From: Rhizobium halophilum
GTDB taxonomy: Bacteria; Pseudomonadota; Alphaproteobacteria; Rhizobiales; Rhizobiaceae
DNA: 64,000 nt
Direction: 5' to 3'
Assembly: GCF_021648825.1 (NCBI RefSeq)
Contig: NZ_JAKJHS010000001.1
Coordinates: 62,001-126,000 of the forward strand
The notes beneath the pieces were generated by a model that saw only the letters and a program-made list of their open reading frames with translations, did not search any database and was not told the DNA's origin. Positions 1 through 8,991 of this stretch are shown in pieces (the stretch's first letter is position 1; each line of letters opens with the position of its first letter). A program made the position numbers and the translations under genes.

Positions 1-532
1 GGTTCTGGCCTCTGTCGTCTACCGTACGCTGACGCTCACCAACCTGCGCCGCGCGCTTGTCGATTCCTGTATCCTCACGGGAGAAGTCTTGATGGTCGTC
101 GGCTTTTCGACGGCGCTGGGTTGGGCCTTGTCGCAGGCAGGCGTTCCCGCAGCGCTTGCCAGCGGGCTGGAAACCGTTTTCCCCTTCGAGAACACCACCT
201 TGAAGATCTTCGCGCTTCTCGCCATCGCGCTGGTGGCCGGCATGGTGCTGGATCCGCTGATACCAATGATCATGCCCGTGCTTCTCCCGTCGCTGATGGT
301 TCTGGATGTCGATCTGGTCCACTTCGGCGTGCTGATCGTCACGACTGTGGTCATTGGGCAGGTGACCCCACCCGTGGCGATTGCACTTCTCGTGGCGGCA
401 AAGATCGGCAATGAGGACGTCGTGCAGGTGACGAAGGCAAACATGCCCTTCCTCATCGCGCTGTTTCTGTTCCTGATCCTGTTGACACTCTTCCCCGTCC
501 TGTCGACGGCTCTTCCGAACCTCCTGAATTGA
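1..532 (+). CDS. TRAP transporter large permease (DctM family), 3' part
   Basis: This is the C-terminal part of the large membrane subunit of a TRAP transporter, which uses an ion gradient and a periplasmic binding protein to import organic acids. The reading frame is already open at base 2 and gives about 176 residues; full DctM proteins have about 425, so the first half lies left of the window. Several hydrophobic helices are visible, and the GQVTPPVAIAL segment is typical of DctM. The small permease and binding protein would be expected upstream. The substrate may be the one processed by the catabolic genes that follow on the same strand, which is inference from position. Family assignment is secure. 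Confidence 0.9.
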   Translation, partial: VLASVVYRTLTLTNLRRALVDSCILTGEVLMVVGFSTALGWALSQAGVPAALASGLETVFPFENTTLKIFALLAIALVAGMVLDPLIPMIMPVLLPSLMVLDVDLVHFGVLIVTTVVIGQVTPPVAIALLVAAKIGNEDVVQVTKANMPFLIALFLFLILLTLFPVLSTALPNLLN

Positions 533-835
533 TCAAGAGGTATGAGGAAGCCATCGCAGGCCGTTGGAAGGCCGTGGCCTGCACGCTCGCCGGCCGGTTA
601 CCCACGTCCAAAACGCAAGCCCCAGCCGGGAGTTGCCGCCGGGCCAGCACCACAGTCCCACAAACGCGCTCAGTCGGCCGCAGAGGTTTTCCTGAGCTTC
701 TGACAAGGAAGATACTTCTTTCCACCTCGCCCGGTCCCGCGCAGTTTTCCGCCGAAGATATCGTCGATCAGCCAGTCCGGCTCACGTGAGGCGGAGCCCA
801 TGTCTGAGCGCGTTGCCAAAATCTAGGAAGTTGAA
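533..835. other. intergenic stretch, TRAP permease to monooxygenase
   Basis: About 300 bases with no convincing coding frame. Short frames on both strands here lack ribosome binding sites and recognisable protein character. The segment may carry a promoter for the monooxygenase gene. An AGGAAG sequence a few bases before position 836 is a reasonable ribosome binding site. Confidence 0.5.
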
Positions 836-2086
836 ATGACAATCGAAGAAATCGACACGCTCGTCGTTGGCGCCGGCCAGTCCGGAATTGCGATGAGCGA
901 GCATTTGAAGGAATGCGGTGTCCCCCACATCGTTCTGGAACGAAACCGGGTGGCCGAACAGTGGCGGTCCGGGCGCTGGGATTCCCTCGTTGCCAATGGT
1001 CCGGCATGGCACGATCGCTTCCCCAATCTCGAGTTTGACGACATCTCCCCCGACACCTTTCCGCCCAAGGAAAGAATGGCGCGCTACTTCGAAGACTACG
1101 CCAAGATGATCGACGCCCCGATCCGCACGGGCGTGGAGGTCAAGCGCGTCCAGCGCAACGAGGGACGCCCGGGCTTTCTGGTCACGACCTCGCAGGGCCT
1201 GATCGAAGCACAGCGTGTGGTGGCGGCAACCGGCCCGTTTCAGGTGCCACAGTATCCCAAGATCGTCCCGGCCGAAGCCGGCGTCGCACAGATCCACTCA
1301 TCCGCCTACAAGAACCCCGCACAGCTGGCAGAGGGCGCCGTCCTCATCGTCGGCGGCGGAGCCTCAGGTTCGCAGATCGCCGAGGAACTGCAGCGGGCTG
1401 GCCGCAGGGTCTATCTGTCCATTGGTGAGCACTACCGCCCGCCCCGCTCCTACCGCCAGCGCGACTATGTCTGGTGGCTCGGCGTTCTTGGCAAGTGGGA
1501 CGAGATTAAGACGACCGCCAAGAAGAAACACGTTGCCTTCGCCGTCAGCGGCTATGACGGCGGCAAGACGATCGACTTTCGTCGCCTGGCCGGCATGGGT
1601 GTTACAGTTCTCGGCACGACCAGCAGCTATGACGACGGTGTGATCCATGTTGCCGATGACCTCGCCGTCAACATCGCCGAGGGGGACCGAGCCTATCTGG
1701 ACGTGCTGCGCGAGGCCGACGCCTACGTCGAGCGCAATGGCATCGAGCTGCCGCCTGAGCCGGACGCCTGGGACATCTTGCCGAACCCGGACTGTATCGC
1801 CGATCCGATCCTGACGCTGAACCTGGCCGAGGCCGGGATCACGTCGATCGTCTGGGCAACCGGCTTTAAATTCGACTTCAGCTGGCTGGATGTCGATGCT
1901 TTCCATGAGGATGGCACACCCTTCCACAAGCGCGGAATCTCGGCCGAAAGGGGCATCTATTTCCTCGGCCTTCCCGAACTGACCAACCGGGCATCATCCT
2001 TCATCTACGGTTGCTGGTACGACGCAAAATACATCGCCACCCATATCGTGGTGCAGCGCAACTACGTCGCCTACCAGAAGAAATAG
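836..2086 (+). CDS. FAD-dependent NAD(P)H monooxygenase (flavin monooxygenase / CzcO-like)
   Basis: This is a 416-residue flavoprotein. The N-terminal FAD-binding Rossmann motif VVGAGQSG is at about residues 9-16, and a second dinucleotide-binding motif, IVGGGASGSQ, lies near residue 167. This two-Rossmann layout is that of class B flavin monooxygenases and their CzcO-like relatives, which oxygenate N, S or carbonyl groups using NADPH and oxygen. No signal peptide is seen, so it is cytosolic. It heads a same-strand series of catabolic genes (quinone oxidoreductase, GST, RidA, DUF1028, LysR, M20 deacylase), suggesting it oxidises an imported nitrogen- or carbonyl-containing compound. Substrate is unknown. 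Confidence 0.85.
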   Translation: MTIEEIDTLVVGAGQSGIAMSEHLKECGVPHIVLERNRVAEQWRSGRWDSLVANGPAWHDRFPNLEFDDISPDTFPPKERMARYFEDYAKMIDAPIRTGVEVKRVQRNEGRPGFLVTTSQGLIEAQRVVAATGPFQVPQYPKIVPAEAGVAQIHSSAYKNPAQLAEGAVLIVGGGASGSQIAEELQRAGRRVYLSIGEHYRPPRSYRQRDYVWWLGVLGKWDEIKTTAKKKHVAFAVSGYDGGKTIDFRRLAGMGVTVLGTTSSYDDGVIHVADDLAVNIAEGDRAYLDVLREADAYVERNGIELPPEPDAWDILPNPDCIADPILTLNLAEAGITSIVWATGFKFDFSWLDVDAFHEDGTPFHKRGISAERGIYFLGLPELTNRASSFIYGCWYDAKYIATHIVVQRNYVAYQKK

Positions 2087-2164
2087 CCTGTTCCCCTTGA
2101 ACGTGGGGCAGCCAAACCGCGCAGCCCGACGCCTTAATGCCCACTGACTTCGGAAGTACCGCCT

Positions 2165-3184
2165 ATGACCGCCGTATCCACTTCGATCCCCGCTACCATG
2201 ACTGCCGTCATCGCCGAAACGGCAGGGGGGCCCGACGTCCTAAAGTCGGTCCAACGCGATGTTCCACACCCCGGCCCTGGCGAAGTGCTGATTGCGGTTG
2301 CCGCCGCCGGCCTGAACCGGCCCGACATCATGCAGCGATCCGGGGCTCTGCCGGCACCGGCAGGTCTTTCGGACATCCTCGGCCTGGAAGTGGCAGGACG
2401 TGTCGTGGCGTGTGGCGAAGCCGTCGACCCCGGTCTGATCGGGACGGAGGTCATGGCGCTCGTCAAGGCGGGTGGCTATGCGACCCATGCCTGCGCGCGC
2501 GCCGATCATTGCTTGCCGATCCCTGAAGGACTGTCCCTGATCGAGGCTGCAGCCCTTCCGGAAGGGCTCTTCACCATCTGGCACAATCTCTTCGACCGCG
2601 GTGCACTTCGCCCGGGCGAAACGCTTCTGATCGAGGGCGGCGCGTCGGGAATAGGCACATTGGCGGTACAGCTCGCACAGGTTTTCGGAGCCAGCGTCAT
2701 CGCGACCGCGGGCGGCCCTGAGAAATGCGCGCGTCTTGCGGCAATGGGTGTTTGCGCCATCGACTACCGCGATGCCGGCCAGAACGCACGCATCCTTTCA
2801 CTGACCGAGGATCGAGGAATCGATGTCGTCCTCGACATCCTCGGCGGAGATGCCGTCAATCGCCACCTCGCGGTCATGGCGCCGGGCGGGCGTCATGTCG
2901 GCCTGTCCTTCATGACGGGAGCGATCGCGAGCATCGAGCTGGCACTGGTGATGCGCAAGGGGCTCTGGTTGACGTCCTCGACGCTGCGACCAAAATCGGA
3001 TGCGGAGAAAGCCGATATTGCCCGCGATATCGCCCAGCATCTGTTGCCGCACCTCGGTGGAACGGGTGTGCGTCCCGTGGTCTCCTGCGTCTTGCCACTG
3101 AGCCAGGTCGCCGACGCGCATCGCCTGCTCGAGGGTGGTGCGAATTTTGGCAAGATCGTTTTGCAGATGCCGGAGGCAGCATGA
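2165..3184 (+). CDS. NAD(P)H quinone oxidoreductase / zinc-type alcohol dehydrogenase superfamily (QOR-like)
   Basis: This 339-residue medium-chain dehydrogenase/reductase is of the quinone oxidoreductase type. Visible features are the early PGPGEVLIAV segment, the NRPDIMQR segment of the GroES-like domain, and the nucleotide-binding LIEGGASGIGTLAVQLA stretch near residue 155. The structural and catalytic zinc cysteines of true alcohol dehydrogenases are not seen, which fits the QOR branch. The start at 2165 gives a 5' extension; an internal ATG at 2198 (MTAVIAETAGGP) is an alternative. Its stop overlaps the next start by four bases (ATGA), so it is translationally coupled to the GST gene. 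Confidence 0.85.
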   Translation: MTAVSTSIPATMTAVIAETAGGPDVLKSVQRDVPHPGPGEVLIAVAAAGLNRPDIMQRSGALPAPAGLSDILGLEVAGRVVACGEAVDPGLIGTEVMALVKAGGYATHACARADHCLPIPEGLSLIEAAALPEGLFTIWHNLFDRGALRPGETLLIEGGASGIGTLAVQLAQVFGASVIATAGGPEKCARLAAMGVCAIDYRDAGQNARILSLTEDRGIDVVLDILGGDAVNRHLAVMAPGGRHVGLSFMTGAIASIELALVMRKGLWLTSSTLRPKSDAEKADIARDIAQHLLPHLGGTGVRPVVSCVLPLSQVADAHRLLEGGANFGKIVLQMPEAA

Positions 3185-3822
3185 CAAATTCGTCCATATC
3201 CCTGTACTGGGGCTCGGCCTCGCCTTTTGTCCGCAAGGTCATGGTTTGCGCCCACGAGCTCGGTCTTGCCGATCGCATCGAGATCCGCGACAGTGCAGCA
3301 AACCCTGTGGACCGCGATAGCCGCATTCAGGCCTTCAATCCCCTGGCGAAGGTTCCTGCCGCAAAGACATCGGACGGGGCGACGCTTTATGACAGCCGGG
3401 TGATCTGCGAATACCTGGACACCCTGGCGGCGGAAGAAAGCGGAGCCGCTGCGCTGCGCTTGTTTCCGTTGACCGGCCGTGATCGCTGGTCAGCGCTGCG
3501 CCGCCAGGCGCTGGCCGACGGCCTGCTGGATGCGGCACTGCTGGTGCGCTACGAAACCCTGCTGCGGCCGGAACCATTGCGGTGGTCACAGTGGATCGAC
3601 AAACAGGGCGAGAAGGTCGGGGACGCGCTCGATGCGATGCTTGAGGATGTTCCCGAACCGGACGCCGTCAATATCGGCAGTATTTCCTATGCCTGCGCAC
3701 TTGGATGGCTCGATTTCCGCTTTCCCGAGCTCGATTGGCGCAGGGAGCGGCAGCCGCTTGCCGAGTGGCATGCCGCTTATGACAATCGCCCCGCCATGAC
3801 CGCAACGCGACCAAGCGCATGA
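3181..3822 (+). CDS. glutathione S-transferase family protein
   Basis: This is a 213-residue cytosolic GST-like protein. The N-terminal thioredoxin-fold start (LYWGSASPFVRKVM) and the FNPLAKVPA segment with the following Ser-Arg-Val-Ile-Cys-Glu-Tyr-Leu-Asp stretch are typical of the glutathione-binding domain. An all-helical C-terminal domain follows. The start at 3181 is chosen because it forms an ATGA overlap with the oxidoreductase upstream; the frame is open further 5' but that part has no GST character. In this context it may conjugate or isomerise a reactive intermediate made by the monooxygenase or reductase, which is inference. Confidence 0.85.
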   Translation: MTNSSISLYWGSASPFVRKVMVCAHELGLADRIEIRDSAANPVDRDSRIQAFNPLAKVPAAKTSDGATLYDSRVICEYLDTLAAEESGAAALRLFPLTGRDRWSALRRQALADGLLDAALLVRYETLLRPEPLRWSQWIDKQGEKVGDALDAMLEDVPEPDAVNIGSISYACALGWLDFRFPELDWRRERQPLAEWHAAYDNRPAMTATRPSA

Positions 3823-3922
3823 CCGCTTAACCTTCGCCCTACCCGCTGTCGGGCGATCATCAACAGGACCTGGAAGCCGCACAGATTGCGGTTCCGGCAA
3901 ACTGCAAAAGGCATCTCACCCA

Positions 3923-4336
3923 ATGGCACATATCCGTCACCGCAAGTTCAACACCCGCGACACCTACCCCGAGCAGAAGCTCGACAACGATCTGGCGCAG
4001 GCGGTGGTGGCCCGCGGGACCACGATCTTCCTGCGCGGCCAGTGCCCGCAGGATCTGGATACCGCAAAGAACCTTGAGAGCCATGACCCGGTCGAGCAAA
4101 CCCATAAGGTGATGCAGAACATCCGGCAGCTGGTGGAGGAATGCGGTGGCAAGATCGAGCATGTCACCAAGCTCGTGGTCTATCTGACCGACGTGCGTCA
4201 CCGCGAAGCCGTCTATCGCACCATGGGCGACTACATCCGCGGCGTCCATCCCGTCTGCACCGGCCTGGTCGTGGTGGCACTCGCACGGCCCGAGTGGCTG
4301 GTGGAAATCGACGCCACGGCCGTCATTCCGGACTGA
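3923..4336 (+). CDS. RidA family protein (YjgF/YER057c/UK114)
   Basis: This 137-residue protein belongs to the RidA superfamily, small trimeric proteins that hydrolyse enamine/imine intermediates or otherwise act in amine catabolism. The conserved core is seen in FLRGQCPQDLD, in the QTHKVMQNIRQLVEECGG segment, and in the Thr-Lys-Leu-Val-Val-Tyr-Leu-Thr-Asp strand. The usual catalytic arginine context (normally IDAxARP near the C-terminus) appears changed to CTGLVVVALARPEW, followed by EIDATAVI, so it probably belongs to a subgroup other than classical RidA. It sits 37 bases before the DUF1028 gene, a pairing that suggests a joint role in a nitrogen-compound pathway. Confidence 0.88.
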   Translation: MAHIRHRKFNTRDTYPEQKLDNDLAQAVVARGTTIFLRGQCPQDLDTAKNLESHDPVEQTHKVMQNIRQLVEECGGKIEHVTKLVVYLTDVRHREAVYRTMGDYIRGVHPVCTGLVVVALARPEWLVEIDATAVIPD

Positions 4337-4373
4337 CCACGGCGTCCCAACCAAACCTTCATCGAGGATCACC

Positions 4374-5048
4374 ATGACCTTTTCAATCGTTGGCCACTGC
4401 CCCGAAACCGGGATGTTCGGTCTCGCCATCTCCTCATCCTCTCCTGCCGTGGCGGCGCGCTGCGCCTTTGCACGCGCGGGCGTCGGTGCCGTTTCCACCC
4501 AGAATGTCACCGATCCGCGGCTTGGACCCCGCACGCTGAATCTGATGGAGCAAGGCGCGACACCCGGCGAGGCATTGGCGATCCTGGAGCGGACGGGCGA
4601 GCACATGGCATGGCGTCAGGTACTGGCGGTTGGACGCAGCGGTGAAAGCGCGATCTATTCCGGCACGCATGTCCTCGGTCTGTGGAGTGAGGCGCAGGAC
4701 GTCGATGTGGCTGCGGCCGGCAATCTTCTGGCCGATACCGGCGTGCCGGAGGCAATGGTCACTACCTTTCGCAAGACCTCGGGCAAGCTTGGCCATCGGT
4801 TGATGGAGGCGCTCGTGGCGGGCCTTGCCGCAGGCGGCGAGGCCGGCCCCGTGCATTCATCTGGTCTTTTGCTGGTGGACCAGCAAAGCTGGCCTTTGGC
4901 CGAACTGCGCATCGACTGGACCACGCAATGCCCCATCGCCGCCCTCGCGGAGGCATGGACGGTGTTCGAGCCGCAGATGGACGCCTATGTGACCCGCGCG
5001 CTCGACCCGCGCAGCGCGCCCTCCTACGGCGTACCCGGCGACGAGTGA
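4374..5048 (+). CDS. DUF1028 domain protein (Ntn-hydrolase-like fold)
   Basis: This 224-residue protein starts MTFSIVGHCPETG, which is characteristic of DUF1028 proteins. The AISSSSPAVAARCAFARAGV segment and the TQNVTDPRLGPR stretch are the family core. DUF1028 members are predicted N-terminal-nucleophile hydrolases, but their substrates are mostly undefined. The gene is encoded just after a RidA homologue and before a LysR regulator, inside a catabolic gene series. An amidase or deacylase step on a nitrogen compound is the likely role (inference). Confidence 0.85.
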   Translation: MTFSIVGHCPETGMFGLAISSSSPAVAARCAFARAGVGAVSTQNVTDPRLGPRTLNLMEQGATPGEALAILERTGEHMAWRQVLAVGRSGESAIYSGTHVLGLWSEAQDVDVAAAGNLLADTGVPEAMVTTFRKTSGKLGHRLMEALVAGLAAGGEAGPVHSSGLLLVDQQSWPLAELRIDWTTQCPIAALAEAWTVFEPQMDAYVTRALDPRSAPSYGVPGDE

Positions 5049-5090
5049 CGGCCTCTGAAGAGCCCCACAGCGAGAGGACATGGAAAAGAG

Positions 5091-6029
5091 ATGCCGCTCC
5101 GATTTACGCTTCGACAGCTGGAGTATTTCATTGCCGTCGGCGAAGCGGGCAGCATCGCCACGGCCGCTGACAGGAAGAATGTCTCCGCGCCTTCGATGTC
5201 CTCCGCCATCGCCCAACTTGAGTCGGGGTTCGGGGTCCAGCTGTTTACCCGCCGCCACGCCCAGGGCTCCGTGCTGACACCGACGGGCGAGCGCTTCATG
5301 GAAACGGCGCGTGCGGTTCTGGAAGAAGCCGCCCGACTGAACGAACTGGCGAAAGTCTTCACCGGAACGGTTCGCGGATCGTTGCGCGTCGGCTGCCTGC
5401 GGACCTTCGTCCAGATCATCATTCCGCAGCTGCGACGCAGCTTCGAAGACAAATATGCGGATGTCGACTTCTCGCAACAGGAGCTTGACCAGGCGCAGAT
5501 CTTCGATGCGCTGGGGCAAGGTCGCATAGACGTCGCCCTGACGTATGATCTTGCCCTGCCCAGCGACGTCACCTTCAAGGCGCTTCAGGAGCTGCCGCCC
5601 TTCGTCCTGATCTCCCCCGACAACCCGCTTGCTGGTATGGACCGTCTTCGGCCGGAAGATCTTCTCGATCATCCGATGGTGCTTCTGGATCTGCCGCACA
5701 GTGCGGAGTATTTCATGTCCCACTTTCGCCATCTGGGACAGCGACCGCGCATCTCGGAGCGCACGGTCGAAGTGGCCGTTCAGCGTAGCCTCGTTGCGTC
5801 CGGATATGGTTTTGGTATCACCAACCTGCGCACGATTTCGACCGAATCCCTCGACGGCAAGCCGGTCAAGTTCATTCCCCTCCAAAGCGACGTCCAGCCG
5901 CTGCAGCTGGGGCTTGCCATGTCGAGGGTCTCGCATGTGTCGAGAACGATACAGGCGTTCATCGATCACTGCCATGAAGCGGCAGATAGCGGCGGCCTGC
6001 CGGGCATCGTGACCACTTCCAGCACGTGA
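5091..6029 (+). CDS. LysR family transcriptional regulator
   Basis: This 312-residue LysR-type regulator has an N-terminal winged helix-turn-helix (residues about 1-60, FTLRQLEYFIAVGEAGSIA) followed by a periplasmic-binding-protein-like effector domain. It is encoded in the same direction as the enzymes on both sides, so it probably controls the surrounding catabolic set rather than a divergent gene. The effector is unknown but would be expected to be the substrate or an intermediate of the pathway. Confidence 0.9.
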   Translation: MPLRFTLRQLEYFIAVGEAGSIATAADRKNVSAPSMSSAIAQLESGFGVQLFTRRHAQGSVLTPTGERFMETARAVLEEAARLNELAKVFTGTVRGSLRVGCLRTFVQIIIPQLRRSFEDKYADVDFSQQELDQAQIFDALGQGRIDVALTYDLALPSDVTFKALQELPPFVLISPDNPLAGMDRLRPEDLLDHPMVLLDLPHSAEYFMSHFRHLGQRPRISERTVEVAVQRSLVASGYGFGITNLRTISTESLDGKPVKFIPLQSDVQPLQLGLAMSRVSHVSRTIQAFIDHCHEAADSGGLPGIVTTSST

Positions 6030-6095
6030 CGCCAGGCACCACCCTCTCAAAAGCCTGGGCTCCCAGGCCCTGCACAGCAGCCAAGAACCGGATCG

Positions 6096-7271
6096 ATGCC
6101 AATGGCACCTGACGCTTTTGAAATACTGTCGCGCCTGATCGGCTTTCGCACCATCTCGCTGCAGTCAAATCTCGCACTCCTGGACTATGTCGAAAGCCTC
6201 CTCGTGCCGGCCGGCATCACGGTGCGCCGGTTTTCCCATCCCGATGGCAGCCGCGCCAATCTCTGGGCCACGGCCGGACCTGAGATCGATGGCGGCATTG
6301 TTCTTTCCGGGCACAGCGACGTGGTCCCGGTTGCCGGCCAGGACTGGCGGTCCGATCCTTTCGTCCTGCGACAGAACGGCGAACGCTGGTATGGCCGCGG
6401 CACCGTCGATATGAAGGGCTTCGTCGCAGTTGCGGTCCACACGATGTTGAAGGCAGCGACGCGCGATCTCCAGCGACCGCTGCACCTAGCGCTCTCCTAT
6501 GACGAGGAAGTGGGATGCCTGGGCGTGCGCGGCATGATTGAAAGCCTCGCACAGGAACCGTTGCGCCCTGCGTTCTGCCTGATTGGAGAACCAACCGGAA
6601 TGCGCATCGCCACGGGCCACAAGGGCAAGACGGCGCTGAGGGCCTGCTGTCACGGACAGGCGGGACACTCGGCACTGGCTCCAGAGGCACTAAATGCCCT
6701 CCACCTCGGAGCAGCTTTTCTGCAGCGCTTGCAGATGCGGCAGGAAGAGCTTGCATCAAGCGGCGCGCGCGACCCTGCCTATGCCGTTCCTTACACCACG
6801 GTCCATGCCGGCATCATGCATGGCGGCGAGGCCTTGAACATCGTGCCCGGATCCTGCCAGATCGACTTCGAGATTCGCCATATCGCTGCAGATGATCCCG
6901 AGAGGATCCTCTCGGATCTCCGTGTCGATGCGGAAGACATCGTTGCCCCCTATCGAGATCGCTTTGAGGGTGCAGCGATCACGATCGAGACCCTGTCCAG
7001 CTATCCCGGTCTTGATACGCCAGCAGACAGCCCGACCGTGACACTCATCGCGGCGCTTCTGGACACCAACCTGCCGACAATCAAGGTGGCCTATGGCACG
7101 GAGGGCGGTCTGTTTACTGCCGGCCTCGACATCCCGGTCCTGATCTGCGGGCCTGGCGAGATGGCGCAGGGACACAAGCCGGACGAGTACGTCGAGATCT
7201 CCCAGCTTGAGAAATGCGAGCGCTTTCTCGCCCGTCTGGTCGACATTTTGGACGGCTCTCTGCCCGGCTGA
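6096..7271 (+). CDS. M20 family deacylase, acetylornithine deacetylase (ArgE) type
   Basis: This is a 391-residue zinc metallopeptidase-family amidohydrolase. The metal ligands of the M20 family are visible: HSD in LSGHSDVVPV (about residue 71), Asp in GTVDMKGF, the Glu-Glu pair in YDEEVG, Glu in IGEPTG, and His in GHKPDEY near the C-terminus. The dimerisation domain lies in between (TVHAGIMHGGEALNIVPG). Length and motifs match ArgE, which hydrolyses N-acetylornithine and other N-acyl amino acids. Its place after a LysR gene in a catabolic series suggests an acyl-amino-acid substrate rather than arginine synthesis. An alternative start is the ATG at 6102. Confidence 0.88.
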   Translation: MPMAPDAFEILSRLIGFRTISLQSNLALLDYVESLLVPAGITVRRFSHPDGSRANLWATAGPEIDGGIVLSGHSDVVPVAGQDWRSDPFVLRQNGERWYGRGTVDMKGFVAVAVHTMLKAATRDLQRPLHLALSYDEEVGCLGVRGMIESLAQEPLRPAFCLIGEPTGMRIATGHKGKTALRACCHGQAGHSALAPEALNALHLGAAFLQRLQMRQEELASSGARDPAYAVPYTTVHAGIMHGGEALNIVPGSCQIDFEIRHIAADDPERILSDLRVDAEDIVAPYRDRFEGAAITIETLSSYPGLDTPADSPTVTLIAALLDTNLPTIKVAYGTEGGLFTAGLDIPVLICGPGEMAQGHKPDEYVEISQLEKCERFLARLVDILDGSLPG

Positions 7272-7320
7272 GGTCCTCCCCATTCCCGAGTGCCTCACCC
7301 GGCGACAGGCCGCGCTGCTA

Positions 7321-8562
7321 CTACGCGCGCCTGTTGCCGAAGGGTTGTGCGCGGTGCATGCGAAACGTGGCCGACTCCACGTTGGAAATATCGCTCAGAC
7401 CGCTTTGCCCCATCGCTCCGCGCAATTCCGAGCGATACATCGCCGCCATATGCGCCGGCCCATGTTTCCCCAGTGCTGCGGTTGCGGCCAGAAACGGACG
7501 CCCCGCGAAAACGAAATCGGCGCCGCATATCCGGCTCTTGAGTACATCGAGCCCCGAGCAGATCGATCCGTCGATCATGATCGGCACCCCATGGCCCAGC
7601 CGGTCGCGCAAATCCTGCAGCACATCGATCGCCGCGGGTGCTGCATCGAACTGGCGACCACCGTGGTTGGATACGATCAGGCCATCAACACCGAGCTCTA
7701 TGGCTCTGACGGCGTCTTCGACATGCTGATGCCCTTTTAGGACGAGCGGCTTTTTCCAGCGGGCACGGACCCGCTCGATCAGGTCCCAGGTCGTGGGACC
7801 GACCATGTACTCGTTGACATAGTTGGCGACCTTGTTTGGCGTCGCCTCACCCTCGACATAGGGCACGAAGTTGGCAAAGCGCGGCTGACCGGATCGCAGG
7901 ACCTGCAAGGCCCATCGTGGCGACGTGGCAACCTGATAGACAGTGCGCATGGTGGCACGGAAGGGAACCGTCAGGCCATTTCGGGTATCGCGCAGTCGCT
8001 TCTGGCGCATGGGCGTATCCATCGTCAGAACGAGAGCTCGCACACCAGCGCGTTCTGCCCTGTCGACCATATCGAAAACCACCCGATAATCGGACTGCGG
8101 AACCGCATAGAGTTGCTGCCACGTCGTGTTCGGAGCAACCGAGCAGACGGTTTCGACATCGACATTCGAAACCATGGACAGAATGAACGGTATATTCGCC
8201 TCCTCGGCCGCCTTGGCGATGAAAAGGTCCGCGTCTGGCCAGACAAGTCCAGAAAGCCCCATGGGGGCGACCCCAAGGGGAAGGTCGTAGTCTTGACCAA
8301 AGAGCCGGACCGCGGTCTGGATCTGCGAAACATCGTCCCCGTAGCGTGGCACGATCTCGATCTCGTCGAGAGCCCTTCTGTTTCGCGAAATGCAAAGCTC
8401 GTCGCCGACGCCGCCTTCCAGGTAGTCGAAGGCAAATCCCGGGATCCTGCGTTTTGCCGCCGTCATGAGGGACCCGACACCAGGATGGCGCCGTAGCAGC
8501 CTGGCTTCGGTGGTGTTCGAAGCGCCCACTCCCCAACCTGCGCTGCCGGCGTTTGCACTCAT
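7321..8562 (-). CDS. FMN-dependent alpha-hydroxy acid dehydrogenase/oxidase (LldD / mandelate dehydrogenase family)
   Basis: This 413-residue flavoprotein oxidises 2-hydroxy acids to 2-oxo acids using FMN. The signature SNHGGRQFDAAPAA holds the active-site histidine and arginine. YLEGGVGDE near the N-terminus and the GHGVPIMIDGSI and VFAGRPF segments of the FMN-binding TIM barrel are all present. The start at 8562 is preceded by GGAGAG at good spacing; upstream codons have no family character. The gene converges on the M20 deacylase gene and stops 50 bases from it. Substrate (lactate, mandelate, glycolate or other) cannot be set from sequence alone. Confidence 0.88.
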   Translation of the reverse strand: MSANAGSAGWGVGASNTTEARLLRRHPGVGSLMTAAKRRIPGFAFDYLEGGVGDELCISRNRRALDEIEIVPRYGDDVSQIQTAVRLFGQDYDLPLGVAPMGLSGLVWPDADLFIAKAAEEANIPFILSMVSNVDVETVCSVAPNTTWQQLYAVPQSDYRVVFDMVDRAERAGVRALVLTMDTPMRQKRLRDTRNGLTVPFRATMRTVYQVATSPRWALQVLRSGQPRFANFVPYVEGEATPNKVANYVNEYMVGPTTWDLIERVRARWKKPLVLKGHQHVEDAVRAIELGVDGLIVSNHGGRQFDAAPAAIDVLQDLRDRLGHGVPIMIDGSICSGLDVLKSRICGADFVFAGRPFLAATAALGKHGPAHMAAMYRSELRGAMGQSGLSDISNVESATFRMHRAQPFGNRRA

Positions 8563-8815
8563 GTCGCTCTCCACGGATTGGGAAAAAGAGAGCCGGCACC
8601 CTTGAAGGCGCAGGGCTCGGCGGTTGCACCAGAACGGGGAATCGACAAGTGATACTCCGCAATGATGATGTCTGCTGTCAAAACGGAGGCGATGACGGGT
8701 CACACCCGCCGGTCTTTGGTGACGGCGTTTTCGTCCAGCCAGCGTTCCAGGATCTTGCGATCACCTTGAGCACAGACCGCGGATCGAAGTGAAATACATA
8801 AATCTTACAGCCGGG

Positions 8816-8830
8816 ATAGGTCGAACCTAT
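8816..8830. promoter_or_regulatory. perfect dyad ATAGGT-CGA-ACCTAT, candidate operator
   Basis: Six-base arms ATAGGT and ACCTAT are separated by CGA in the 429-base gap between the hydroxy acid oxidase and the metal-sensor gene. It could be a regulator binding site for either divergent gene. The rest of this gap shows no coding frame. Confidence 0.3.
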
Positions 8831-8962
8831 GCAGTCCTCTCCAGCGGCTCACGCGTTTAGCGTTGGCAAGGCCGATCGTCAGCCGCGTTCACAAGTGGCG
8901 ACCGGCCCGGCGTGCCAGGGTTATGGGAGCCGCTGCCGACAGAGACAAGAAACACCTTGAGT

Positions 8963-8984
8963 GATCCTCTCCAGGGGGATAGCA
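8963..8984. promoter_or_regulatory. candidate CsoR/RcnR-type operator upstream of the metal sensor
   Basis: The sequence ATCCTCTCCAGGGGGATAG lies just before the start codon of the DUF156 metal-sensor gene. A C-rich arm followed by a run of G, flanked by AT/TA, is the general layout of CsoR/RcnR-family operators. Position and layout suggest autoregulation. The dyad is imperfect, so the call is tentative. Confidence 0.35.
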
Positions 8985-8991
8985 TAATGGG

